Part shown: one piece after another, positions 9,564 to 17,947 of the stretch | Numbering within the stretch: the stretch's first letter is position 1 | Layout of the letters: each line of letters begins with the position of its first letter | Assembly: GCF_002929745.1 (NCBI RefSeq) | Contig: NZ_PJIQ01000002.1 | Span: 186,001-250,000, forward strand | Length of the DNA stretch: 64,000 nucleotides | Source: Arthrobacter sp. B1805 | GTDB lineage: Bacteria > Actinomycetota > Actinomycetes > Actinomycetales > Micrococcaceae | Reading direction: 5' to 3' | Program-made: the position numbers and the translations under genes | The notes under the pieces: generated by a model | What the model was told of the DNA's origin: nothing | The model's input: only the letters and a program-made list of their open reading frames with translations | Database searches by the model: none

Positions 9564-9591
9564 CCAGGACCACGTCGATTCCGGGTCCTGG
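9564..9591. terminator. Weak bidirectional hairpin between convergent genes
   Basis: An 8-bp perfect stem (CCAGGACC with GGTCCTGG) and a 12-nt loop lie in the 88-bp gap where the 8762 gene and disA converge. There is no T-tract, so its role is uncertain. Confidence 0.3.
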
Positions 9592-9611
9592 CGGGGCTGC
9601 GGTGGCACCCG

Positions 9612-10688
9612 CTACATGAAACGGTCGAGGAGGCTCGTCTCGGCGATCCTGGAGAGGCCTTCCCGGACGGTACGTGCACGCTGCTCGCCGATGCCGTCTA
9701 CCGCCATGAGATCCTCGATGTTCGCGGCCATGAGGTTCTGCAGCCCGTCGAAATGGTCGACCAGGCGGTTCGCGACAGCCGGGGGCACGGCCTTGATGCC
9801 CGAGAGCAGGCGGTAGCCCTTCGGTTGGATGACCGCCTCCAGCGAGTCGACCGACGGGTTGAACCCCAGGACGCTCGCGATGGTCCCGAGGTCGATCAGG
9901 TCTGCCGAGCTGAAACCCTGAAGTGTGGCGACGCGCTCCTCGACCGGCGCCGTGCTGGAGCCGAGGTCCATGTAGTCCCGCAACACCATCTCGCTGCCCG
10001 GGCCCAGGCCCGTGGTCAACTCCTCGACCTGAAGTGACAGCAGGCGACCGTCGACGCCGAGTTCCAGCACGTACTGTGAGATCTCCTCCGAGATCCTGCG
10101 CACCATCTCCTGGCGCTGCAGGGTGACAGCGACGTCACGGATGGTGACCATCGCCTCGATCTCGAGCGCCGACAGCGAGTTCGTGACCTGGTCGAGCCTG
10201 GCGCGGTAGCGCTCGAGGGTGGCGAGAGCTTGATTGGCACGGGCGAGAACGGGTTCGGACCCCTCGAGGACGTGGCGCAGTCCGTCGATGTACAGGGCGA
10301 TGATCTGCATCGACTGGCTGACGCTGATCACGGGCAGGCCGGTCTGTTTCGCCACGCGCTCGGCAGTGCGGTGGCGTGTGCCGGATTCCTGCGTCTCGAT
10401 GGTGTGGTCGGGTACGAGCTGGACAGCGGCGCGAAGGATGCGGCTCGCGTCCTTGTCGCACACGATGGCACCGTCCATCTTCGCGAGTTCGCGGAGGCGT
10501 GTCGGTGAGAACTCGATGCCGATGTCGAAGCCGCCCGAGCAGATCGAATCGACGGTCCGGTCGAAGCCGAGGACGATCAGCGCGCCCGTACGGCCCCTCA
10601 GGATTCGCTCCAGACCATCGCGCAGCTGCGTTCCCGGGGCTACTCTGGCGAGGGTGGCTTTGAGCGAGTCCTCGGGACTGCGGACCAT
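9612..10688 (-). CDS. disA: DNA integrity scanning diadenylate cyclase DisA
   Basis: Octameric enzyme that makes cyclic di-AMP from ATP while scanning DNA; branched DNA inhibits it. It is 358 aa. The N-terminal DAC domain has DGA (72-74) and RHRT (105-108), the two catalytic signatures. A helical spine follows, and the C-terminal HhH domain ends with VDGIGEQRARTVREGL. The start at 10688 follows AAAGGA. It lies downstream of radA on the same strand, but 271 bp away with no gene between, so it may have its own promoter (candidate -10 at 10797). The family and the radA partner are well established; the local operon structure is inferred. Confidence 0.97.
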   Translation of the reverse strand: MVRSPEDSLKATLARVAPGTQLRDGLERILRGRTGALIVLGFDRTVDSICSGGFDIGIEFSPTRLRELAKMDGAIVCDKDASRILRAAVQLVPDHTIETQESGTRHRTAERVAKQTGLPVISVSQSMQIIALYIDGLRHVLEGSEPVLARANQALATLERYRARLDQVTNSLSALEIEAMVTIRDVAVTLQRQEMVRRISEEISQYVLELGVDGRLLSLQVEELTTGLGPGSEMVLRDYMDLGSSTAPVEERVATLQGFSSADLIDLGTIASVLGFNPSVDSLEAVIQPKGYRLLSGIKAVPPAVANRLVDHFDGLQNLMAANIEDLMAVDGIGEQRARTVREGLSRIAETSLLDRFM

Positions 10689-10796
10689 GGGCCTATCCTT
10701 TCACCGCCTGCGCTGTTGAAGGCCCGGCGCAGTCGGGCGGCCGCCGTCGAGACTCGGACGGCGAGCGATGGCTGACGGTGTCCCGCTCAACCGAAC

Positions 10797-10802
10797 ATAA
10801 TA
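10797..10802 (-). promoter_or_regulatory. Candidate disA promoter -10 in the radA-disA gap
   Basis: TATTAT on the minus strand lies about 110 nt before the disA start, in the AT-richest part of the 10689-10959 gap. No convincing ORF or other structure was seen in that gap. The assignment rests on composition and position only. Confidence 0.3.
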
Positions 10803-10959
10803 CTACTGGCGCGCACGGAAACCGCCTTACCGCCCGTTGTCGCAGATCTGTAACACTCCGGCACGGCCCGCCGCGGCTCGAAGGACAGTCAGACCCAGCT
10901 GCACGCGGCTGGTCCACCTGCTGTTCCGCGGACAACCGCTAGCGGTCCCACCGGTACGC

Positions 10960-12345
10960 CTAGAACAGGAGAGCCAGTGCTTCCGCGAGCGTCGACACCT
11001 CGCGCACCGAGAAGCCCTTCGGCACCGGACCCGTCCCCCCTGGGGATGCGGGAACGATCGCATGGGTGAACCCGAGCCGCTCCGCTTCCTGGATACGCCT
11101 GCCGATGCCGGGGACGGGACGCACCTCGCCGGCGAGACCCACCTCGCCGAATGCGATGAGCCGGGCGGGCAGGGGGTGGTCGGTCTTCGCCGAGGCGATC
11201 GCCAGGGCGACGGCGAGATCCGTCGCCGGCTCGGTGAGTCGCACGCCGCCGACCGTCGCCACGTAGCTGTCGTCCTTGTGCAGGCTCACGGAAGCACGGC
11301 TCTGCAGGACTGCGAGCAACATGGCGACACGCGAGCTGTCGAGCCCGCTCGTCGCCCGCCGAGGTTGCGCATTGGGGGATTCCGCGAGCAGCGCCTGGAC
11401 TTCGGCGAGCAGGGGGCGGCGACCCTCGAGCGTGACGGTGATGCACGTGCCGGACACCGGGTCCTTGGTACGCGACACGAAGAGCCCGCTGGGGTCGGCC
11501 AGGCCCTCGATACCGCCATCGGTGAGGTCGAAGCACCCCACCTCGTCGGTCGGACCGTACCTGTTCTTGACGGCGCGCAGCAGCCGCAGGCGCGAGTGGC
11601 GCTCGCCCTCGAACTGGCAGACGACGTCCACGAGGTGTTCGAGGAGCCTCGGACCGGCGATGGAGCCGTCCTTCGTCACGTGCCCCACGAGCAGCGTCGT
11701 CATGCCGCGTGCCTTCGCCGCTCCGATGATGGACGCCGCGACTTCGCGCACCTGCGTCACCCCACCTGCGCTGCCGTCCACCGCCGCGCTGCTGAGGGTC
11801 TGGACGGAGTCCACGATGAGCAGGGACGGATCGATCTTCTCCACTTGGCCGAGTGCCTGGCCGAGGTCCGTCTCGGCGCTGAGGAAGAGGGAGTCCGCGA
11901 CGGCATCGATCCTGTCCGCCCTCAGCTTGACCTGCGCTGCGGATTCCTCACCCGTGACGTACAGGACGTCCTTGCCGAGCCGCGCCACCCGCGCAGCGAC
12001 GTCCAGGAGGAGGGTGGATTTCCCGACGCCGGGCTCCCCGGCCAGCAGGATCACCGCCCCCGGCACCAACCCTCCGCCCAGCACGCGGTCGAGCTCGTCG
12101 ATCCTGGTGGGCTGGAAGCCCGACAGCGTTGCGTCGACCTCGGCAATCCGCCGTGCAGGAGTCGTCACCGCCGTGGCAGCCGTGGTGCGCGCGACCACCT
12201 GGCCCGTCTCCTCGACGGTTCCCCAGGCCTGGCACTCACCACAGCGGCCCACCCACTTCGCCGTCGTCCAGCCGCACTCGGCGCAACGGTAGCTCGGGGT
12301 GTTGCTGCGTCCCGCACGCGCGGCGGGAGATGTCTTCGTGGCCAT
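10960..12345 (-). CDS. radA: DNA repair protein RadA
   Basis: RecA-related ATPase that promotes branch migration and D-loop extension in recombination. It is 461 aa. Zinc finger Cys21-x2-Cys24-x10-Cys35-x2-Cys38, Walker A GEPGVGKST (Lys109), Walker B LLIVDSVQ, the RadA-specific KNRYG motif, and the C-terminal Lon-protease-like domain (SVSLHKDDSYVATVGGVRL onward) are all visible. The start at 12345 is preferred over a GTG at 12369 because TAGCCT sits 7 nt upstream and no ribosome site is seen, which suggests a leaderless mRNA. disA lies downstream on the same strand. Confidence 0.96.
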   Translation of the reverse strand: MATKTSPAARAGRSNTPSYRCAECGWTTAKWVGRCGECQAWGTVEETGQVVARTTAATAVTTPARRIAEVDATLSGFQPTRIDELDRVLGGGLVPGAVILLAGEPGVGKSTLLLDVAARVARLGKDVLYVTGEESAAQVKLRADRIDAVADSLFLSAETDLGQALGQVEKIDPSLLIVDSVQTLSSAAVDGSAGGVTQVREVAASIIGAAKARGMTTLLVGHVTKDGSIAGPRLLEHLVDVVCQFEGERHSRLRLLRAVKNRYGPTDEVGCFDLTDGGIEGLADPSGLFVSRTKDPVSGTCITVTLEGRRPLLAEVQALLAESPNAQPRRATSGLDSSRVAMLLAVLQSRASVSLHKDDSYVATVGGVRLTEPATDLAVALAIASAKTDHPLPARLIAFGEVGLAGEVRPVPGIGRRIQEAERLGFTHAIVPASPGGTGPVPKGFSVREVSTLAEALALLF

Positions 12346-12352
12346 GCTTCTC

Positions 12353-12358
12353 AGGCTA
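12353..12358 (-). promoter_or_regulatory. Candidate -10 box of a leaderless radA mRNA
   Basis: TAGCCT on the minus strand ends 7 nt before the radA ATG at 12345. It is the same hexamer as before the genes at 8762 and 37811. Confidence 0.5.
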
Positions 12359-12407
12359 CCGGCGGGCACCGACAGGCCATGCTCGAAGCACTATATATGT
12401 GTGCGGT

Positions 12408-13535
12408 TCAGAGCCGGGGCAGGTAGTCGGCCGCATCCTCGTGCGAAAGGCCCGTCGCTTCGAGCAGGTCCACCACGAGCGGCCGGAGGAGCAGCACAAG
12501 GCCCTCGCCCTCGAGTCGGCTGATGTGCAGGGTTTCCGGATGGAGATCGGTGGCCACCGCGGCGAGCTCGTTCCGGGCCTGGCGCAGATTGAGGCGGCGC
12601 TCGGCGGAGTCCCGGGCGGACAGGGCCCGGCTGAGGAGGTCCACGGCGTCGGCGGTGTCCTCGAGCGACTGACCGAGGCTCTCGATCGCGTCGTCGGTCA
12701 GGGCTGCGTGGTTGATCGCGGAGGTGAGGCGCCGTGAGAACACGCGGCTGTTGCGGATGGCCAGGTCGATAGAGTCGACGGCAGTGCGAAGCGACCCGAG
12801 CTCGCCGCGGTGTCGGCGGTAGGCGGGCGAAATGCGGGCGACCTCCTGGGCGGCGCGCATGCTCCCGGTCAGACTGTCCAGCTGGGACTGGCAGTTCCGT
12901 GCGCGGATCAGGGCGTGCCAGGCCAGGGTGGAGTCGCTGTCCCGCAGGGCGGCTGCGCTCTCCCGGAGGACTGCGGACAGTTCGGACAGCAGTCCGCGGA
13001 CATTGGTCTTGGGTTCGCGGCGCGGATCGCGGGGAAGCAGCATCGTGATCACGAGGGCGAAGAGGCCGCCCACGATCGCGTCGACGCTGCGTGTGAAGGG
13101 GCCCCCTTCCGGCGCCGGAAGCAGCACGACCAGCAGGGACTGCAGCCCGAGCTGCGTCGTGAAGATGGTGCCGCTATCCAGGAAGCGGGCCAGCAGGATC
13201 GAGATGAACAGGACGACGGCGGCCTGCCAGATCCCGGTGCCGAAGAAGGTGAGCAACAGATCCCCCACGGAGATGCCGAGAGTGCAGCCGATCCCCACCT
13301 CCAGCACGCGGCGCAGGCGCGGATCCCGCGAGAAGCCCAGCGAGATCATCGACGACGTCGCCGCGAAGAGCGGACCGTTGTGCCCGAGGACCTGCTCGGC
13401 GAAGGCATACGCGCCCACTGCACACACCGTCATCTGCAGGGCGGTGACGACGGAGTTGGAACTTCGTTTGAGGCCGATGCGGGAGCGCTTGCGCAGGAAG
13501 GCGAAAGCGGCGGAGACTCCCTGACGCGGCGGCAT
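12408..13535 (-). CDS. FUSC family inner-membrane protein (aromatic acid exporter-like)
   Basis: Predicted transporter or permease-like membrane protein of the FUSC group, 375 aa. The N-terminal half (about 30-170) holds about six hydrophobic helices with the typical RRVLEVGIGCTLGI segment. The C-terminal half (about 175-375) is a soluble, largely helical coiled-coil-like region. Substrates of short FUSC proteins are mostly unknown; aromatic acid efflux is the usual guess. The start at 13535 has no Shine-Dalgarno site but TAGACT lies 6 nt upstream. It is divergent from the pst operon, with 223 bp between that hold the PHO box. Confidence 0.85.
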   Translation of the reverse strand: MPPRQGVSAAFAFLRKRSRIGLKRSSNSVVTALQMTVCAVGAYAFAEQVLGHNGPLFAATSSMISLGFSRDPRLRRVLEVGIGCTLGISVGDLLLTFFGTGIWQAAVVLFISILLARFLDSGTIFTTQLGLQSLLVVLLPAPEGGPFTRSVDAIVGGLFALVITMLLPRDPRREPKTNVRGLLSELSAVLRESAAALRDSDSTLAWHALIRARNCQSQLDSLTGSMRAAQEVARISPAYRRHRGELGSLRTAVDSIDLAIRNSRVFSRRLTSAINHAALTDDAIESLGQSLEDTADAVDLLSRALSARDSAERRLNLRQARNELAAVATDLHPETLHISRLEGEGLVLLLRPLVVDLLEATGLSHEDAADYLPRL

Positions 13536-13541
13536 GAACCC

Positions 13542-13547
13542 AGTCTA
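13542..13547 (-). promoter_or_regulatory. Candidate -10 box of a leaderless mRNA (FUSC gene)
   Basis: TAGACT on the minus strand ends 6 nt before the ATG at 13535. The same hexamer precedes the DUF445 gene. Confidence 0.5.
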
Positions 13548-13621
13548 GGAGGTGCAGCAGAAGGAGACCTTCGTCTCATTCGCAAGTGCGGACCAGCCGT
13601 ACTGGGCAATGGACCTGTGCT

Positions 13622-13643
13622 GTTCACCTTCCGTTCATCTCGG
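13622..13643 (+). promoter_or_regulatory. PHO box (PhoP-binding direct repeats) upstream of pstS
   Basis: Two adjacent 11-nt direct repeats, GTTCACCTTCC and GTTCATCTCGG, match the actinobacterial PhoP direct-repeat style (GTTCA core every 11 nt). They lie 116 nt before the pstS start, with a possible -10 (TAGCTT) at 13671. Phosphate-starvation activation by PhoP is inferred. Confidence 0.75.
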
Positions 13644-13758
13644 CTGGTCAGTCTCTTTACCTGCAGTCCCTAGCTTCAAGCATGTACAAGAACGCGTACA
13701 TCTCTACCGAGTGCCACTCGTGCACCGATGAACACATCCCTGGAAGGGGCAAAATCTA

Positions 13759-14877
13759 GTGAAGGCTCTTCGCTTTGGCCGCGCTGCGGCAGTTATCTCC
13801 GTAGCCGCGCTGGCGCTGACCGCTTGTGGTTCCGACAACGCCACCGGCGAGCCCGCCGCAACCGGAGGCGCGTCCTCCGCCGCGGGCACCGCCGTGACCG
13901 GAACCCTGACCGGCATCGGTGCCTCCTCGCAGAATTCTGCGATGGAAGCCTGGAAGACCGGTTTCGAGTCCGCCAACGAGGGTGCCATGGTGCAGTACTC
14001 GCCGGACGGCTCCGGCGCAGGCCGGAAGGCCTTCCTGAGTGGCGGCGCCCAGTTCGCCGGCTCGGACGCCTACCTGAAGGACGAAGAGATGACCCAGGCG
14101 CAGGAAGTCTGCGGACCTGACGGCGCTCTGAACATCCCCGCCTACATCTCCCCGATCGCCGTGGCATACAACCTCGAAGGCGTCGAGTCCCTGAACCTCG
14201 ATGCCTCGACCATCGCGAAGATCTTCAAGAAGGAGATCGCCACCTGGAACGATCCCGCGATCGCAGCCCAGAACGAGGGCGTCGAGCTGCCTGACACCCC
14301 GATCACCGTCGTGCACCGCTCCGACGAGTCCGGCACCACGGAGAACTTCGTGGACTACCTCGCCGCAGCCGCTCCCGAGGACTGGACCTACGAGGTCGAG
14401 GGCGCATGGCCCGCCGACCTGCAGTCCGAGAACGCCAAGGGCACCTCGGGTGTCGTCCAGACCGTCACTGCGACTGACGGCGCCATCACCTACGCCGATG
14501 CCTCCGCGGTCGGCGATCTCGGCACCGTGAAGGTCAAGGTCGGCGAGGAGTACACGGAGCTGAGTTCCGACGCAGCCGCCAAGGCAGTGGAGGTCGCCAC
14601 GCCGGTCGAGGGCCGCCCTGACCTGGACATGTCCCTCGAGCTCGAGCGCGACACCACGGAATCCGGTGCCTACCCGATCGTGCTCGTCAGCTACCACGTC
14701 TACTGCACCAGCTACGACAGCCAGGAGACCGTCGACCTCGTCAAGGCCTTCGGATCCTACGTCATCAGCGAGGAGGGCCAGGCCGAGGCCGAGGCTTCCG
14801 CCGGCAACGCCCCGCTGTCCACGTCCCTGAGCGAGAAGGCGCAGTCGGCGATCGACTCCATCAAGGTTGCTTCCTAG
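13759..14877 (+). CDS. pstS: Phosphate ABC transporter substrate-binding lipoprotein PstS
   Basis: Captures extracellular phosphate for the PstCAB permease. It is 372 aa. Signal peptide with lipobox LTAC (lipidated Cys at about 23), Ser/Ala-rich linker, then the periplasmic-binding fold with phosphate-loop features GASSQNSAM, DGSGAGRKAF and RSDESGTTENF. It starts at GTG 13759. It is first in pstSCAB, under a PHO box at 13622. A 16-bp hairpin separates it from pstC, consistent with a higher level of PstS than of the permease. Confidence 0.96.
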   Translation: MKALRFGRAAAVISVAALALTACGSDNATGEPAATGGASSAAGTAVTGTLTGIGASSQNSAMEAWKTGFESANEGAMVQYSPDGSGAGRKAFLSGGAQFAGSDAYLKDEEMTQAQEVCGPDGALNIPAYISPIAVAYNLEGVESLNLDASTIAKIFKKEIATWNDPAIAAQNEGVELPDTPITVVHRSDESGTTENFVDYLAAAAPEDWTYEVEGAWPADLQSENAKGTSGVVQTVTATDGAITYADASAVGDLGTVKVKVGEEYTELSSDAAAKAVEVATPVEGRPDLDMSLELERDTTESGAYPIVLVSYHVYCTSYDSQETVDLVKAFGSYVISEEGQAEAEASAGNAPLSTSLSEKAQSAIDSIKVAS

Positions 14878-14888
14878 CAGAAGCTTCC

Positions 14889-14925
14889 CGGTCCCGTCTG
14901 GTCTAATGGAGACCGGACGGGACCG
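14889..14925 (+). terminator. Intra-operon hairpin between pstS and pstC (attenuator or RNA stabiliser)
   Basis: A 16-bp stem with one G-T pair (14889-14904 with 14910-14925) and a 5-nt loop lies 12 bp after the pstS stop. No U-tract follows, so partial read-through or 3'-end protection is more likely than full termination. Confidence 0.6.
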
Positions 14926-15024
14926 TCCGCCGTTTACGGCTGGAATCGGCAGTGGCCTTCTCTTTAGGTCCGGCTCGCCCGGGCCGTCACTGCACTTGAA
15001 ATCGACCGCCTGGAAGGCAAAGAC

Positions 15025-15957
15025 GTGTCAACCACTTCGCTGAAAGCGTCGACCGATCGAGGTCGCGCAGGCGACAAGATCTTTTCCGGAGTATCCCTCA
15101 CCGCCGGCGTGTTGATCCTGGCAGTTCTGTTCAGTGTCGCCGTCTTCCTGCTGGTGCAGGCGGCGCCCACCTTCTCCGCCGATCCCACCGAGGTCACCGG
15201 AGGCAACGGCTTCTCGGCGTACATCCTGCCGATCGTCGTCGGCACGGTCGTCGCGGCGACCATCGCCCTGCTGATCGCGACACCCGTCGGTATCGCCGTC
15301 GCCCTCTTCATTTCCCACTACGCCCCTCGCCGGCTCGCCCGTGCCTTCGGATACGTCATCGATCTGCTGGCGGCGATCCCTTCCGTCATCTACGGCGCCT
15401 GGGGGTACATCGTGCTCGCTCCGCAGATGGCCAAGGCCTACGCGTGGCTCGCCGAGAACCTAGGCTGGCTTCCGATCTTCGCGGGTCCTGCAAGCCAGAC
15501 GGGCAAGACCATGCTCACCGCCGGCGTCGTGCTCGCGGTCATGGTCATCCCGATCATCACCTCCCTCAGCAGGGAGATCTTCCTCCAGACGCCCACCCTC
15601 CACGAGGAGGCAGCGCTCGCGATGGGCGCCACTCGCTGGGAGATGGTGCGGATGGCGGTCCTGCCCTTCGCCCGACCCGGAATCATCAGTGCGGCGATGC
15701 TCGGCCTCGGCCGGGCTCTGGGAGAGACGATGGCGGTTGCGCTGGTGCTCTCGCCCGGCGCCCTCGGCGCGAGCCTCATCAAGACAGGCAACCAGACGAT
15801 CGCGGCCGAGATCGCGCTCAACTTCCCCGAGGCCTTCGGCCTGCGTCTGAACGAGCTGATCGCAGCAGGCCTCGTGCTCTTCGTGATCACGCTGATCGTC
15901 AACATGATCGCCCGCTTCATCATCACCCGGCACAAAGAATTCTCGGGAGCTAACTAA
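15025..15957 (+). CDS. pstC: Phosphate ABC transporter permease PstC
   Basis: One of the two membrane subunits of the PstSCAB importer. It is 310 aa with about six transmembrane helices. The cytoplasmic EAA loop lies in the EEAALAMGATRWEMVR region and is followed by RPGIISAAMLGLGRALGETMA, which is typical of PstC/PstA. It starts at GTG 15025 with GGAAGG upstream. Its TAA stop directly abuts the pstA ATG, so translation is probably coupled. Confidence 0.95.
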   Translation: MSTTSLKASTDRGRAGDKIFSGVSLTAGVLILAVLFSVAVFLLVQAAPTFSADPTEVTGGNGFSAYILPIVVGTVVAATIALLIATPVGIAVALFISHYAPRRLARAFGYVIDLLAAIPSVIYGAWGYIVLAPQMAKAYAWLAENLGWLPIFAGPASQTGKTMLTAGVVLAVMVIPIITSLSREIFLQTPTLHEEAALAMGATRWEMVRMAVLPFARPGIISAAMLGLGRALGETMAVALVLSPGALGASLIKTGNQTIAAEIALNFPEAFGLRLNELIAAGLVLFVITLIVNMIARFIITRHKEFSGAN

Positions 15958-17064
15958 ATGGCAGCGAACCAGACGCTCCAACGTCGCCAGTCCCAGCTCA
16001 CGCGCGGGCACCTTCCCTCGTACGCCGTGTGGGTCGTCCTCGGCGCCTCGGTCATCCTCGGAGCGGCGATTGCGTCCCTGATCGGCTTCACGGTCGTCGG
16101 GTGGGCGATCATCTCCGCCATCGTCTTCGTGGTCGCGGCAACCATCGTCACCGCCGTGGCGGAAGGCGAGCGCAAGGCGAAGGACCGCCTCGTGACGTTC
16201 CTCGTGTACGGTGCCTTCCTCGTCGCGCTCCTGCCGCTGATCTCGGTCATCTGGACCGTGCTCGAACGGGGCGTCCCCGGCCTCAGCTACAACTTCCTCT
16301 TCACGTCCATGAACGGACTGACGGGTGCGGTGGACAACCAGGCCGTGGAGAACGGGACGCCCGTGCTGGGCGGCGCCTACCACGCCGTTCTCGGTACGCT
16401 CCAGATCACGCTGTGGGCGACGCTCATCTCCGTGCCGATCGGACTGCTCACCGCTGTGTACCTCGTCGAATACGGATCGGGGAAGAACCTCACGAAGGCC
16501 ATCACGTTCTTCGTCGATGTCATGACAGGCATCCCGTCGATCGTTGCCGGCCTGTTCGCGGCCGCGCTTTTCGCGCTGCTGTTCGGTCCCGGTACCCGGA
16601 CCGGGTTCGTCGCTGCGGTCGCCCTCTCCGTCCTCATGATCCCCGTCGTGGTGCGCTCCACCGAGGAGATGCTGAAGATCGTCCCGAACGAGCTCCGCGA
16701 GGCGTCCTACGCGCTGGGCGTCCGTAAATGGCGCACGATCACGAAGGTGGTCATCCCGACGGCCATCTCCGGTATCGCCTCTGGCGTAACGCTCTCAATC
16801 GCGCGCGTGATCGGCGAGACCGCACCTATCCTTGTGACGGCAGGGTTCGCGAGCTCCATCAACACGAACGTGTTCAGTGGCTGGATGAGTACGCTTCCCA
16901 CCTTCATCTACTACCAGATCCTCACTCCGACCTCCCCGACATCGCCGGATCCGAGTACGCAGCGTGCCTGGGCCGCGGCCCTCCTGCTGATCCTCATGGT
17001 GATGCTGCTGAACCTGGGCGCCCGTTTCGTCGCCAGCTTCTTCGCCCCCAAGACCAGCCGCTGA
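15958..17064 (+). CDS. pstA: Phosphate ABC transporter permease PstA
   Basis: Second membrane subunit of the phosphate importer. At 368 aa it is longer than classic PstA (about 290) because of an N-terminal extension with two extra hydrophobic helices (about 20-65). The core has the EAA loop (ELREASYALGVRKW) and SIARVIGETAPIL. The start abuts the pstC stop with no gap. It is followed after 30 bp by pstB. Confidence 0.95.
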   Translation: MAANQTLQRRQSQLTRGHLPSYAVWVVLGASVILGAAIASLIGFTVVGWAIISAIVFVVAATIVTAVAEGERKAKDRLVTFLVYGAFLVALLPLISVIWTVLERGVPGLSYNFLFTSMNGLTGAVDNQAVENGTPVLGGAYHAVLGTLQITLWATLISVPIGLLTAVYLVEYGSGKNLTKAITFFVDVMTGIPSIVAGLFAAALFALLFGPGTRTGFVAAVALSVLMIPVVVRSTEEMLKIVPNELREASYALGVRKWRTITKVVIPTAISGIASGVTLSIARVIGETAPILVTAGFASSINTNVFSGWMSTLPTFIYYQILTPTSPTSPDPSTQRAWAAALLLILMVMLLNLGARFVASFFAPKTSR

Positions 17065-17094
17065 CCACGCGCGGTACCTACCGATAAGGAAGCA

Positions 17095-17874
17095 ATGTCC
17101 AAGCGAATCGACGTAAAGGACCTGAACGTCTACTACAGCAAGTTCCTTGCCGTGGAGGACGTCAACATCAACATCGAAGCCCGTTCTGTGACCGCATTCA
17201 TCGGTCCGTCGGGCTGCGGCAAGTCGACCTTCCTCCGCACCCTCAACCGCATGCACGAGGTCATTCCCGGCGCACGCGTCGAGGGCGAGGTGCTGCTCGA
17301 CGGCGACAACCTGTACGACACCGCTGTTGACCCCGTGACCGTCAGGGGCGAGATCGGCATGGTGTTCCAGCGGCCCAATCCGTTCCCCACGATGTCCATC
17401 CGTGACAACGTGCTGGCCGGCGTGAAACTGAACAACAAGCGCATCAGCAAGTCCGACGCCGATTCGCTCGTCGAGAAGTCCCTCCAGGGCGCGAACCTCT
17501 GGAACGAGGTCAAGGATCGCCTCGGCCGTCCCGGTTCGGGTCTCTCGGGTGGGCAGCAGCAGCGCCTGTGCATCGCCCGCGCCATCGCGGTATCTCCCCA
17601 GGTGATCCTGATGGACGAGCCGTGCTCTGCACTGGATCCCATCTCCACCCTGGCCATCGAGGACCTCATCAACGAACTCAAGGCCGAGTACACCGTGGTG
17701 ATCGTGACCCACAACATGCAGCAGGCGGCGCGGGTTTCCGACAAGACGGCGTTCTTCAACATCGCAGGTACGGGCAAGCCGGGCAGGCTCATCGAGTACG
17801 GCGACACCACCACCATCTTCAACAAGCCGGCTGTGAAGGCCACGGAGGACTACGTCTCCGGTCGCTTCGGATAG
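17095..17874 (+). CDS. pstB: Phosphate ABC transporter ATP-binding protein PstB
   Basis: ATPase of the PstSCAB importer, 259 aa. Walker [10 protein letters not shown] (about 37-45), Q-loop VFQRPNPFP, signature LSGGQQQRL, Walker [13 protein letters not shown] and the switch His in VTHNM are all present. The ribosome site AAGGA lies close before the ATG. No phoU follows; the gene converges on pit with a terminator between. A PhoU-like DUF47 protein is encoded nearby on the other strand. Confidence 0.97.
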   Translation: MSKRIDVKDLNVYYSKFLAVEDVNINIEARSVTAFIGPSGCGKSTFLRTLNRMHEVIPGARVEGEVLLDGDNLYDTAVDPVTVRGEIGMVFQRPNPFPTMSIRDNVLAGVKLNNKRISKSDADSLVEKSLQGANLWNEVKDRLGRPGSGLSGGQQQRLCIARAIAVSPQVILMDEPCSALDPISTLAIEDLINELKAEYTVVIVTHNMQQAARVSDKTAFFNIAGTGKPGRLIEYGDTTTIFNKPAVKATEDYVSGRFG

Positions 17875-17902
17875 GAAGGCTGTCTCCCCGACAGCGCAGA
17901 AG

Positions 17903-17942
17903 AACGACGGCGGCGGCTCCCAAGGGGGCCGCCGTCGTCGTT
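17903..17942. terminator. Bidirectional terminator between pstB and pit
   Basis: A long GC-rich stem of about 17 bp, with one bulge and one G-T pair and an AAG loop, fills the 73-bp gap between convergent genes. It ends in GTTGGT on one side and GTTCTT on the other. Confidence 0.75.
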
Positions 17943-17947
17943 GGTGG

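Noticed and set aside
10837-12426. Long ORF antisense to radA (529 codons)
   Set aside because: It mirrors the intact radA with all motifs; Arg/His/Asp-rich composition is typical of antisense frames in GC-rich DNA.
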